Part shown: piece after piece, positions 1-12,300 of the stretch
Layout of the letters: each line of letters starts with the position of its first letter
Numbering within the stretch: the first letter of the stretch is position 1
NCBI RefSeq assembly: GCF_015706575.1
Contig: NW_024037058.1
Coordinates: forward strand, 7,441,806 to 7,505,805
DNA length: 64,000 nt
From: Patiria miniata
Taxonomy: Eukaryota; Echinodermata; Asteroidea; Valvatida; Asterinidae
Direction: 5' to 3'
Translations under genes and position numbers: made by a program
The notes under the pieces: model-generated
Told to the model about the DNA's origin: nothing
The model's input: the letters and a program-made list of their open reading frames with translations, nothing else
Databases searched by the model: none

Positions 1-492
1 TCTGGCTCCAGTAAGTCAGTGACTCAGTCAGTCAGCAGACAGTGGCCAAAAAGAACCCTCACTCAAAAAAGGGAATATTCCTGAATCGTTTAAAATACTC
101 CACTGCAACTTTCCAACAGCTTGGTAGATTTTGACTGATCAGGAAGGGTTCGGGCTTACCTTATCTCCCAGATTCTACAAAACCATCAGGAGGTTTTGGA
201 GGGTTTTTAGCATTGAGGAAGTAAAGCCCAGCCACTATTACTTTACACAGGGCTTGATGCCCCTTCAAACTTGGTAGGTACAAAGAGTGTGCCATTGGGT
301 TCATACACAGCGGAGGATTTTAGCCACTGTTAATCAACGCGGGGATAAAAACCTCTTGAAACGTGGTAGGTACAGAGAGTCTGCCATTGCTTTCTTACAC
401 AGTGGAGGATTTGGGAGGATTCGGGATGGTTCCTCACAAAAATACTAATAGAGTGAAGGTAAAGTGATTCAATTTGAATTGTTTTTTGACAG
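1..492. other. KIF22 intron, repeat-rich
   Basis: No exon is recognisable here. Roughly 130-430 carries degenerate copies of a dispersed sequence with phrases like atcctacaaaatcct and tggaggatttgggagg, seen again near 5500-5960, 10365-10520, 47380 and 59610. The short open frame at 330-536 on the minus strand has no supporting features. Confidence 0.5.
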
Positions 493-1326
493 CTGCGGAG
501 ATAATACGCCTGCTGAACACAGGATCCGTGAAGCAACTGAAGTCTCTACAGAGCGTCGGGGAGAAACGTGCTCAACTCATCCACAGCTGGCGAGAGGTCT
601 TTGGGCAATTCACAAGCGTAAGTAGGGTCTACTAGATAATAATGGTCAACAGGGTTCTAATTGAAGAAAATACTGCTCAAGAAAGTTTTGAGCTAAGCGA
701 AAATATAGATTTGCCCCTTTTCATAGAGCTGGTCAGCAAAGACGTTTTTAAGCATGGAATATATTTGCTTAGCAAAAATTGATAACCATCTTAAAGGTAG
801 GGGTGGGGGAGTGTAGCCTTTGTGGTCAGGGTTCGTGACTCATGATCCGAGGATCCAGCCACTAGTTCAAATCCAGCTGCCGGCCATATGTTGTGTCCTT
901 GGGCAAGCCACTTCATCCCCACTTGTCTCTTTCCACCCATGAGTATAAATGGTACAAGCATTAAGCCGGGGGGTGAAACTGCAACAGACTGGCATCCCCT
1001 TCAGGGGGAATAGAAATATTCTTAGTTGTTTCATGCCAAGGAAACTTATGATAAATGCCGGCCTGATGGGCCATATTGGCTTGTGACAAACTTCATTTGT
1101 TACTTAAAGGTAGAGAGATTGCAATATAATTTGAAGTGTACCTTTTTTTTCTTCAAATAATACTTAAAATATTCTGATCATGGAAAATTTATCTTATCAT
1201 AAAAATATATGTTTTGTTCTTGCTATGCAGATTGACGACCTTAGGAATGTAAATGGTCTTCCTCCAAAGACAGTGGACGCCATCATTAGAAACAACCTCC
1301 TTTGCCACGTAATGGCGAAAGTTTGA
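493..1326 (+). CDS. KIF22: KIF22 (Kid) chromokinesin, 3' end only (last two coding exons)
   Basis: Coding exons 493-617 and 1231-1326 (TGA 1324-1326); the gene begins left of the window. The exons encode about 73 C-terminal residues. They read A-E-I-I-R-L-L-N-T-G-S, then a helix-hairpin-helix block (L-K-S-L-Q-S-V-G-E-K-R-A-Q-L-I, W-R-E-V-F-G-Q-F-T-S) and I-D-D-L-R-N-V-N-G-L-P-P-K. This follows the C-terminal HhH DNA-binding region of vertebrate KIF22, with G-x-K-A-Q-L-I-x-x-W-R-E as the signature. KIF22 is a plus-end kinesin-10 that binds chromosome arms and drives polar ejection force. The motor domain is not in the window. The acceptor before 493 is tttttgacag, the donor is gtaagt at 618, and the phases agree. 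Identification rests on the HhH tail alone; a general HhH protein is the alternative, but the L-L-N-x-G-S lead-in and closing motif favour KIF22. Confidence 0.82.
820..1110 (+). repeat. tRNA-derived SINE (family B) in the last KIF22 intron
   Basis: It starts with a tRNA-like head that has a B-box-like segment (tagttcaaatccagctgc near 863-882). The tail phrases are ccttgggcaagccactt and catccccttcaggggga. Related sequence lies on the minus strand at 39955-40160. Pol III-type SINE architecture is inferred from the boxes; target-site duplications were not confirmed. Confidence 0.6.
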
Positions 1327-3371
1327 CATGGAGTTCTAACGGGAGTAAGAGTCTGCAGGCTATTTCAATCTATGCAAGACTTGAAATGTTTAAACTCAGC
1401 AAAATAAACAAAACAAAACAAAAACAAGTATTCAAAAACTTGGTGAGATACCAGTCCTGAACTTATTTTTTTAACTCAGGAAAATAAACAAAACAAAACA
1501 AAAATAAAGAATTAAAAATCTTGGTGAGATACCAGTCCAAAATTTATTTTTTTTTTACTCGGGAAAATAAACAAAACAAAACAAAAATAAAGAATTAAAA
1601 AACGTGGTGAGATACCAGTCCCAAACTTATATTTTAAACTCAGCAAAATAAACAAAAAACAAAGTATTATAAAACTTGGTGAGGTACCAGTCCCAAACTT
1701 ATTTTTTATTGAGTGACATTGTTTTTTAACCTGATATAAAATTAAAATTTGTTGTAAATTGGAATATTACATTTTCCATTTTATATAATTATGCAAACTG
1801 ATAAATGTTGGTGTTAAAAACTTATCGATTTTTGTTGTATACATGTACATTGTAACTCTCCTTTTATTGTATGATGATTGTATGGGTTCTTAAGTTAGCT
1901 TTTCTTGTCTGCATGTGTAAGTAAGAGTGTATCTTGTCAGAAGGCCATTTTTTTGGAGTAAATGAGGGTTCTGTTATGACACCGTTAGTTGGGAGTATAA
2001 TTTTCCTGTTGGGAAAAACGGGCCAAATTTAGTAACTGTATGTAATTGTGAAGTATAAAACATGTAAACTTCAATTATATGTTTATATCACCAAAATGGA
2101 ATTGGTACAGCGTTGTACTTTGCCAAAAAAAAATGTCCTATTTGCAGGCAAACCAATGCAAGGTGTAATATGCATGTGATAAGACTAAGACTTTCCTCAC
2201 ACAAAATCGGTTTCGTCAATGAAATAGTAGTCTCGTAAATTTGTGATAATCTAGTAATCGTGGTCGGTATTAAGACTTATCTGCTTTAGACATCAGCTGA
2301 CTTGACGTTGGTTTTGTTCTGGAACACAAATGTGATCAGACTTCCCGCTGGGAGTAAATGCCCGTCCTACAGAAGCAAAAAAAAACCAACTTTTTTTCAT
2401 GTTATCTTGAACTAAAATGAACACTGTAGAATCATTTAAATAAGACATTTCTGTCAACAACTAATGTTCATGTTGTGCTAAAAATGTTTTTGAAGTTCTT
2501 GCTACTATGAAACATGTTTTTTGTTCAACAAAATCTCAAAATATAAGAGGATTTCATTTACGTTATGATACTTAAGTCAATATGATAGTAATTTTCAATA
2601 AAAAAAAATGTCCAAAAAGGAATTTGGTGAACATTTCTATTTATGCTTTCTTACCTCAAAAACTGAGCTTAACGGTCCTGGGAAATGTTTCCACTCCATG
2701 AGTTGGTTCATTGACAGATTCTGCATGAGGCAAAATAAGTGTGAAGTTAAATTTATTGGTCTTTAAACCTCAAAAGATACATGTTCATAGTTGTACAATA
2801 AATGTTCAATTTTTTTTTTACACAACCACAAAAAAATTGTTGTTTCCGTGTTGTTAGCCTTTGATAGTGAGCTTTGATTATTTCATATTCATTCTAAATA
2901 CAAGTCGGTATATCTGCTGAAAAGGTCCTTGTATTTCCTCCTCTAAAGTTATGAAAGAAACCTATTTTTAATTGAAAATAGCTCATACTACCGTCTGCAC
3001 TCTATTTGGCATTTGGAGAAAAAAATTGGCTAGATTTTGAGATATATGCTACTACTACTAGTAAGCAGCAACTTCCTTGGAATGAGGAATAGAACACTCC
3101 AAATAACAAAATGGACTAATATTCTGTTACAATTATCTAATTTATCTCATGTTTGAAAAGTAACAGTTCAATTTGACATATGGGAAGATATGGCATGAAG
3201 ACACAAACTTTAATATTTGACCCAATCCAAGTCATATGCAATGGAAATTAAGAGGAACTTTCGTCATTTTCACCCACGTGTCCATATTTATCAAGATGTT
3301 AATTGCTGAGTGATATATCAAAATGAAGAGCCGCATGTGTTCCTTTACTTTAAAATCCAAACAAACTGTCT
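1327..3371. other. KIF22 3' UTR and convergent KIF22/RAD54B intergenic region
   Basis: Apart from the tandem array at 1380-1720 this is AT-rich sequence without a supportable gene. Plus-strand AATAAA motifs near 2598 and 2799 could serve KIF22. The complement TTTATT near 2753-2758 could serve RAD54B on the minus strand. The two genes are tail to tail. Confidence 0.5.
1380..1720. repeat. Four-copy tandem repeat of about 85 bp downstream of KIF22
   Basis: Four imperfect units carry the phrases caaaataaacaaaacaaaac and cttggtgagataccagtcc, each followed by a T-rich segment. Each unit contains AATAAA, so the array puts several candidate poly(A) signals in the KIF22 3' region. Confidence 0.85.
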
Positions 3372-6300
3372 TCAAGTATCGTTTAGCGGGATCCAGTCAC
3401 AGACATGAGATATCGAGGCATTGTTAAGACCCTTTCGTACCTTCAAGTCTTTTTTTTTCTTGGCTCCTATTTGGCATGCCCTGCTAGGAGCAGTCCGTGG
3501 GGCTTCGGTGACTGTTTCCCCCTTCAGACATTTACAGTCCATCATGTCGTGGGTGATGCACGCTGTGCTCTCATGTAGGGTAAACAAATCCTGCAAAAAT
3601 ATCCAAGTGGTAACCCAGAGGTAACCAAATGGTAACCCAAGGGTAACCAAAGGGTAAACCAAAGGGTAACCAAAAGGTAACCAAAAGGAAACCAAATGGT
3701 AACCAAATGGTGACATAATTTTGAAAAAAATGTACATGTACATCACATTAGATTTTGGCTGGTGACCTGTTTTTGCTATTAGGCCACACACAAAAAAAGT
3801 CGGTCTCTGGTTAGACTGAAGTTCAATAATTGATGCGGCGACGCGTTTTTTTTTTTTTTTTTTGGCTTTTTTTTTTTCAAGCTTGTATTGTACAGACAAG
3901 GTGGGTACTATTTTGCTTTTTTGTGTCCTCATTATACATTGGTGTCCTCCATAATTTGCCTTGGTGCCCTTTATCATTTGCCTTGGTGCAATTTCCCCAT
4001 TCCTTGGTGCTCCTTGGTACAAAAATTTGAGGAGGCGCGGCAATAGAGGGCGCTGTTGTAGCTTCCGTGTTAATTTGAAGAAAAAACAAATGTTGACTAA
4101 AATCGACGCACGCGCTGACCAGAGACCGAGTATATTTTTTTTTTTGGCCTTAAGCAAATATTTTTTGTGCTTAGTGTAAATTCTGCTTACCCTGAGATCT
4201 TCCAGTGAGAATTTGACATGGCCGTGGCTCTTTGCATCCACGACAGCTCCGCTTAGACCCTGCTTGCTGATTTGTCTTTGATACACCTTCTCTTCAATTG
4301 TACCCTTCCAATAAAAAAGTAAATTCGGGTAAGTGAAAGTACATTTGAGGCCATGATGGTTGGGGTGGGGAGGGCCAGGGAAACAAACCTTGTACTCTTA
4401 ACCGGAAAATACATTGGTAAGAGTAAGAAGTGAAACTTGTCATAATTGGGTCTGAAGAGGAGAGAAATATATACCAAGGTAGAACTATACCAATTATACC
4501 AAGGTAGAATTATACCAATTATACCAAGGTAGAATATTACATGTATACCAAGGTAAATTATACCACGGTTTTGACTGGACTTACTGTTGTGATGAGTCTG
4601 TAGATGTGAACCCGTTTCTTCTGACCATCTCTCCACACTCTTGCCATTGCCTAAACAAGTTACAGAGAAACATACAAAAACATAAGTCTTTGGGCTGTTT
4701 TTTCCATTGTCCAACTAATGCTAAGTTAAAATTGTTCCATGGGCAATAGTCAGAATCCATAAACCCACTCCAAGTGATGCCCGTTTGCTATTTCCCAGGT
4801 TTGCAGCATTTGCTAAGGTATGCTAGCATCATGACTTTGGGCATAATGCCTGGTTAAATTGCATAAACGGTTTATGGCTTCTGATTAGGGCACATTGAAC
4901 AAAGACATTGACAAAATGGGGAACTGCCAACATAGGGTTGGATAGCTCAGTTGGTAGAGCGCCAGTACGGTAATCTGGAGGTCGCGGCTTCAAACCCCCC
5001 ACTCCACTCTATTTCTTTGTTCAACTTGAAACTTATTAAAATGCACCTACCTTGTTACCCTTTGATTTATTTAAAAGTCTTATATTTCTGAGCTTTGTTT
5101 TTCTCCCCGGAGACATTTTGATTCTTGCGAATATGTATACCTGAAGGTCATTGGCTGGATTCCAGTCGATGTCATACAGTAGCAACCTGGACGCACCAAT
5201 CAGATTTAAGCCGACGCCTCCAGCTTTGGAGCTCAATAAAAACACAGCTGTAAAAAAAAAGATCAATGAAATTCATTGAAATTATTTCATTTTAAGACAT
5301 TAAAATAATGAAACAGTCATCTACAACTTGACCTGTGAGTTTTTCATTCCACAAAGCTTTTACTGAAATGATATTTCTTCAGGTGAGAACCCTATCTTCT
5401 GTGGCACTTTTGATCAGAAACTGTCCGAATCCACCAATGTGAAGGATATCAACGGTACATACTTTTCAATGGGCATCAAGTTCGTAATTGCTGGGCCCCA
5501 CCTTCCTAAATCCTAAACAAATCCTACAAATTCTCATGAATTTTGAAGGAATAAATATTGAACTTACTTTCGTGCGCACAGGAGATATTGAACTCTTCAA
5601 CAATCTCTTTGCGCTTTGCAGTTACTGCAGTGCAATCTTAATGTTTAAGGACATCTTAAAAAGTGCTCTAAAGTGGCTGGCTTCTACATTCCTCAATCTT
5701 ATAGAAACATACAAATTTTTGATAGATTTTAAAGGATTAGGAGTCTAGGGTATAAATGAACTTACTTTCCTGTGCAAAGGAGCTGTTGAAGTATTCTACA
5801 ATGTCCGGATGCTTTGCGGTTGCGCACTGTTATTTTCAATCTTTGAAGACATCTTTAAATACTCTACAGTGGCTGGGCTCTAAATTCCTTAATCCTACAA
5901 AATCCTACAAATTTTGATGGATTTTGAAGGATCTAAGAATCTAGTGTGTGAATTAACTTACTTTCCTGTGCATATGAGCTGTTGAAGTGTTCAACAATCT
6001 CTTGTCGTTTGGCAGTCGGCGTACTTCCATCCAGACGACAGAATTTGTATCCTTCCTGCTCACAGAGCTTCTGCAGAAGACTCAATGTCTGAAGAAAAAA
6101 ATATAATAAATGGGAACTGAAGGATAACTCATGATTCATAAACAATAACATTTTTGGCATATGTGCTGATAAAAACTCCCTGAATCCTTCAAATTCAACC
6201 ATTTTGCAGGAACTTGATAGCAAAATCTTTGTTCCCTCCGCAGGAATTCGTTCCAGACTCGCGCCCATCCAAAATAGCAATAATAGGCTACTCTACTGAA

Positions 6301-9300
6301 CATAAATAGATTTTTCTTTTTAAGACAGGCGAACGTAACCCCAACCCTCTTGGATAAGGCATGTATTTGCATGGATAAGGCCTCTAATACAGAACAGAAC
6401 TATACCTGTGTATAATTTGACACCAGAACAATTTTCTCCTTCAGCTCATCTTTGTGCATCGAGTGTAGAAGATCAGCAAGCACTTTCATTTTGCCTGAAT
6501 GTTCTACATTGAGGCTTTCTGTTGTGAAGATGTCGGGGAAAAGGGGCAGCAAGTCCTTGTATAACGACTCCTGCAGAACAATAACAAAAGTACCTGTGAA
6601 TAGTTGCATGACATTTATCCAATGGAAATTCTTATAAGAGTGTTGGGAATTGTAACATTGGGTTTACATATTTTTCTGGATGAAGGGTAATGTGGGAGAA
6701 GCAAATTGTGACAAAGTGTCTTGCCTGAGAACACAAACACCTAACCCCAACAGGCTGAACCTCAAACCCACAATCTACTGTCAATACAGGACTAATGTGG
6801 GTGCTGAAGCAATTAGTGATAAAGTGTCTTGCCTGAGGACACAAGCACCTCACCCCCACAGGCTGAACCTCAACCCACAATCTACTGTCAATACAGGACT
6901 AATGTGGGTGCGGGGGTAATTAGTGATAAAGTGTCTTGCCTGAGGACACAAGCACGAAACGCCCATAGGCTGGACTCGAACCCATAATCTACAGAAATAA
7001 TTACCCACGTTTTTAATTTGACACACCAGTCCATGAGGCCAAGGCGCTCTGTTGCAGTTTGCAATTGAATCCGTTCTGTTAGCCTCACTACAAGTAAGTA
7101 AGCTCACCTCCAAAACGAATCCCTCATCAGCTGCACTAGTCTCCCTTTGCTCCATCGCAGCATCCAAGCAGACTTGATGCAACAGGCCCGGGTGATTGCA
7201 CAGCTTCTTCAAAGCCATGATGCAGACCAGGTGAGGCGAGGAGGACGAGCTGTCGGCGTACTGACTGGATGCGGTCAGGCAGCCACGGAGCACTCGAGAG
7301 CCCAAGAGCTTCTGGTATAAGAGGAGCTGGAGGGGGCTTGGCTTGCAGAAGACTACCGTTTCCACTGGAAATGATTTATTATAAAAGGCGTAGAGGATCA
7401 ATTGCGTTTTCATACATTTTGTTTGTTTCCAATAATAACACCACTCAGAATCCAAAGAAGAATGTTCAAAATGTGATCTGTTGAGGTTTCAGCTCAGTGG
7501 GAGGAAAATGCCTGAATGCAGAATATTTTTCTCATACCTTTCGGGGGCAGATACTTGTTGTTGATTTCCTGTGTTCTTCTGAGGACAAACAGGCCAGTCA
7601 GTCTTGACAACTGGCAAAAAATAAAGACAAATCCAAATTAGTCAACGCAAATTTAACTTAACTCACCTTCTGAACTCTAGTTTGAATGAACAAGGCAAGG
7701 CTTAAACATAATGGGATAGACCACATGAACGTAGTAAAGACTGAGGCACATACAGACGCAAATCTATTGTCGGAATTTGTTTCCTCGGTGTCATACCTCT
7801 GCTGCTCTTGTGGCGGCCAGCGTTTTCTCTTCGGCCGTTGCCTGTGGCTGGTTCCCCTTGGTGATTGGGTCTTCGTAGACACGGTGAAAAGAGGCGCTGG
7901 ATCCTGGAAAATAAGGTTGGCAACTTCACAGCTTGAAATGTGACGTGAGAATTTAGATTCTTTCATCAATTTTTTTTTAATGTAATCAGTTTTTTAAACT
8001 CACCTAGCACGCCAGGGTTACAGAACTCAACGATGGAGTGGAACTCCTGAAGATCATTCTGCAGTGAAAAAGAAGTGGAAGATTTTGGTTTGAAATCTAC
8101 AAAGATATTGTGAACTGCAAGGCTGAAACGGGCATCCAGAGCTATGGCTACGTCTATTGTCAGCACGTTTTAATATAATTGTAACTGCCAAAGTCTCAGA
8201 CAATCAGTTCAAAACAATGGCTTCGTATATCTGACCATGGTAAAAGATTTTGACGATCTGCACGTCACAGCTTCAAAGTATTTAATTGAACTAGTTTGTT
8301 ATGTCCCACCCTAAAAATCAATTGTTACCTGAACTGGTGTTCCTGTCAGTAGAATTCTTCTTTGTACAGGTAGGCTTGATATGAGCTGCAATACATCAAA
8401 ATTAAAAGAAATTAGCAAGTACTTGAATTCTAAAATTTGAAGGTTTCAATGGGGGAGGGGGGGGGGGTCGTCATTGTAAGTGCATAATATGCACCCCGAG
8501 GACAGACAAAGGAAGTACAAAAGATTCTTTGGTGTCCTCGAAAGGGAAAGACAATACTTTGTCCTCGAGAGTTATGTAAAGTAGGACTATGTGTGCTTAG
8601 CCATGTGAGTCTGGGTACCAGACTTATCGATGTGGTTTTGATATTGGTGTTCTTGAGTTGGTGGTCTTCATTCAAGGGGAGGGGTAACCATCTATCATTA
8701 TGTGCGAGATGCGAGTCTGGGTACAAGACTTACTGATGTAGTTTTGATATTGGTGTTTTTGAGTCGGTGCCCCTCGTCGCAGACGATGAGGTCAAAGGTG
8801 ATCTTTCGGATGTCATCGATGGAGCGAACGAACATCTCATAGCTGATTACAAGGACAGGGTAGATGGGGCTACTCGCAAACTCCTGCAAGAGATAAAATA
8901 TCTAATGGGTGAAAAATGTTTATCAAGTCAATTTATTTTATTAATATTTTTCTAAAGCAGACACAATGCCAACAATTCGAAGTAGTAACTGACCTGTACT
9001 TTCTTGTCAGCGCTAACTGGAAAGACCCGCATTCTTTCATTGCCAAGCCATTTCTTGAACTCTCGACACCAATTCTGAAAAATGAAATAAACCATCCCAC
9101 AAAACTGTCAAAATTGAATTAAAGCTATAGTCCATCATTTGCAGCCATCCGAAAAGTAACTGGTGTAATTACTGTTGAAAAACAAACTTGGTTGAAAGAT
9201 AGTAAGGGAACTAAACTCCCTGTGAAATTATTCTTTCTGGGAAGCTGTCATTTTGAAGTAATCAACGAAAGAAGGAATTTCCAACGATGATTCTTAAGAA

Positions 9301-12300
9301 GCACCGTAGGAAAATTTAAATTAGTAGTTCGTTTTGTTATTCAGCGCAGCGCGTACAAGTATTGGAACGACGCATATGCGCTCGCGGTTGTTATAATTCG
9401 TCGGATCAGTGCGCGACGCCGCGTATAGCTGCAATTCAAAACAATTCAAAACATGATTCAGTAACTTTTGATTTGAAATTGAGATCTTAGAATGCTGCTT
9501 TTCTCGGAATGTACAGCTGAAGCTTAGCTAAACACTTCATCAGGTTAGTTGCTCAGTATCCTTCATTAGATTTTGAACACTTTTGTTGCTTCAAACGAAC
9601 AAAATGCACTAATTACAAATGAGGGACTATAGCTTTAACAAGACCTTTTTCTTCAAAGAGAAACTAAAGTAGTTTGTAACTGGAACAGAGGACATTTATT
9701 TTTTGGACATACCTTGACTAGACTGCCTGGAGTTACAACCAAAATTCTTTTGACGACGGGCTTGGCTCGGTATGGTCCCTGCTTGAGAAGTGTCCTGAGT
9801 TTTTTGTCACCACAAAAATGGTTCCAAAAAAAAATAGTGATCATATGTTATAAGTGTATCTTTTGAATGGAGAATAAGAGCTTCAAGATTTCAACTGTTG
9901 CACACACTTTTCTTCAGTTTTTATGCTCTATTCTTGTGTGAAGATCAAAATTGAAATTTGTGACTTGGATGAGTTCTTTTAATTAGAAAATGTCTGTACA
10001 ATTTTTCAAAGCTTTGTCAGGCTCCATGTCCAAACACTTAAACAAAATAGTCTACATAGCCTTAGTGCTTTAGCCTGATTCCTACAATACCACTCTCTAG
10101 TTGATTTGACTACAAGAAGTTAATACTGTGCATTGAGTATGCTTCATTCAATTAAGATCTTACCATATGAGACAAATACACTGTAGGGTCTTCCCAAGTC
10201 CCATGTCATCACTATAAAAGAACACAACAAAAATATTTTAATAAAAATAGCCAATCTATGAATTTCGCTCCAGAATCAATGTTATGATCTTAAAAAGGTA
10301 ACTTGTAAAATCTTGATAAATGTGTAAAATCTTGAGCTGAGTTGGGCCATGAATCTTTAACTGTTCTTTTCCTAGATCTTACAAACTCATACAGGCATAG
10401 AGGTTTTGAGGGATTTTGCAGGATTTAGGAATGCCAAGACCAAGCGCTGTAACTTTATATGGTGCTAAATGCACAGTGGAAAATTTTGTAGGATTCATGA
10501 AGGATTTTATGGATGTGGAGAGTGCTGGTTCATCCGACAGTAACAACTTTGGATGTAATAAAATGATTGAAAGAAAAACTGACAGCAGAAATTTGCATTT
10601 TTTTTGCTCACGCTAATATTGCTCCGTTGCCTTGGAAACCCCGCATCCCCATTACACACTCGTACAAGAAGAGAACTCCCTCTCGTTGATGGGGTCTGAG
10701 CTTTGATGACAAGTATGGATCCAAGACCACATCCACTACAGGGTGGTGGGCGGGGTTGTGGGCCCACTGGTGGGCAGGGGAGGGACGGGGCATGACCAGA
10801 GCATCGGGATGGGTGGGGTCGTGCAACGGCTTGGGTGTTGATTTCACGGTCATAGCAGCCTGAACGATAAAGAAAGGGTTGAACAAACAAATAGCAAAAC
10901 TTTGAAAAAATAAAAGAACAGTGGATGATTTTAGGGGATTTAGACAGTTTCTTACAAAAGTGACTTCCGAGTTGGGTTTCAGGATTGAGCTTACTTCATT
11001 ATTTTCAGACGATGTTGCTTTCTGAGGATTTGTGAACGGCTTTGCGGGTGCTGGCCGCGGCTTGGTTAGGAAGGAGTCTGACGGAAGAGAGGACACTGCT
11101 GCTGTTGTCTGGAAGCATTTACCGGAGGTGAAATCTTCATGTTTTATCTCTCCCATAACCTGAGAATGAATGGAAAAAACACAGCATTTATGAGAGTTGG
11201 TAATCACAAGTCAATCACAAGTCAAACATAAGTCATCCATTGCAAAGTAAAATGAACTATGGCCAAGATATGAATTCCTTTTTTATTCCTCAATCCCAGA
11301 CACGACTTGTGATTCGACTAGGGACAGGCTTGTGATTAAATTTGTGATAGATTTGACTTGTGACCGAGTAATGCTTGACTTGTGATTTGACTTTTGCTTT
11401 AGTTACAATTTGACCCGAGATCAACTTGTGATTGACTCTTGATCAAATTGTGTTTGTGATTTGACATGTGCTTGACTTATTATTGCTTTGTGATTTGACT
11501 TGCTTTTAACTTATGATGACTTGTGATTGTCCTATGATTAGCTTGTAATTGACTTGCAGTGCAATTGCGATTGACTTGTGACCCGAATTGTGATTGACTT
11601 GTGATGACTTGTGACCACATTGTGATTAACTTATGATTTGTGATGGGCTTGTGATGACCTATGATTGATTTGTCATTGGCTTGCGATGACCTATGATTTT
11701 GATGACATGAGCGCCGACATTACATAAACATTTGACATACCTCAATCTCCTTCCCACCGATGCACAAGGTGTGGCCTTCGGCCATGCTACTCAGCTCACT
11801 CGATTTATATCCTCTACCTTTACCAATCCTAACATTCACAGACAAAAAGTGTGTAAATCGTACATGTGCATTCATAACCCGCCAATCGAAAGTGTTCATA
11901 TTTCGCATCTTCACAAAGGTGACATAATTGAAAAGAAAAATATGCATTTATCAAAGAAAATTAAAAGATTTAAACTGACTGGACAACGAAGAGAGATTTA
12001 CACTTACTCCTTGCCTTCAGTGTCTAGAAGTGTAACTGACTTTCCCTTCGTAACCAGAATGGCTGTAAAAATAAAATCATTTCTTGCCTTAAGTTCTTTA
12101 TTACAGAATTTATAAGGCAAGTTCTAAATGACTTTAAAAAAAAAAGCGCATCTTTTTAAACATGGTCACATACATATTACATGCACATTTTCAAAGAAAA
12201 TTTGTAAAAAATCTTTTACATATATTGAGAGAGTGAAAGGAAAACCATACCCAATGTATTTTCATGCAACTTACCATCGCCTTCCCATTTCTTGTGCTTC

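Noticed and set aside
3372-4286. 304-codon open frame on the minus strand, which looks like a long single-exon gene
   Set aside because: It joins two genuine RAD54B exons (3372-3590 and 4191-4304) through intron sequence made open by a GGTAACC minisatellite and a MITE. Splice sites and similarity support the two exons only.
4936-5010. tRNA-like segments of SINE family A as functional tRNA genes
   Set aside because: They lack proper acceptor-stem pairing, share a common non-tRNA leader and tail, and recur as dispersed copies.
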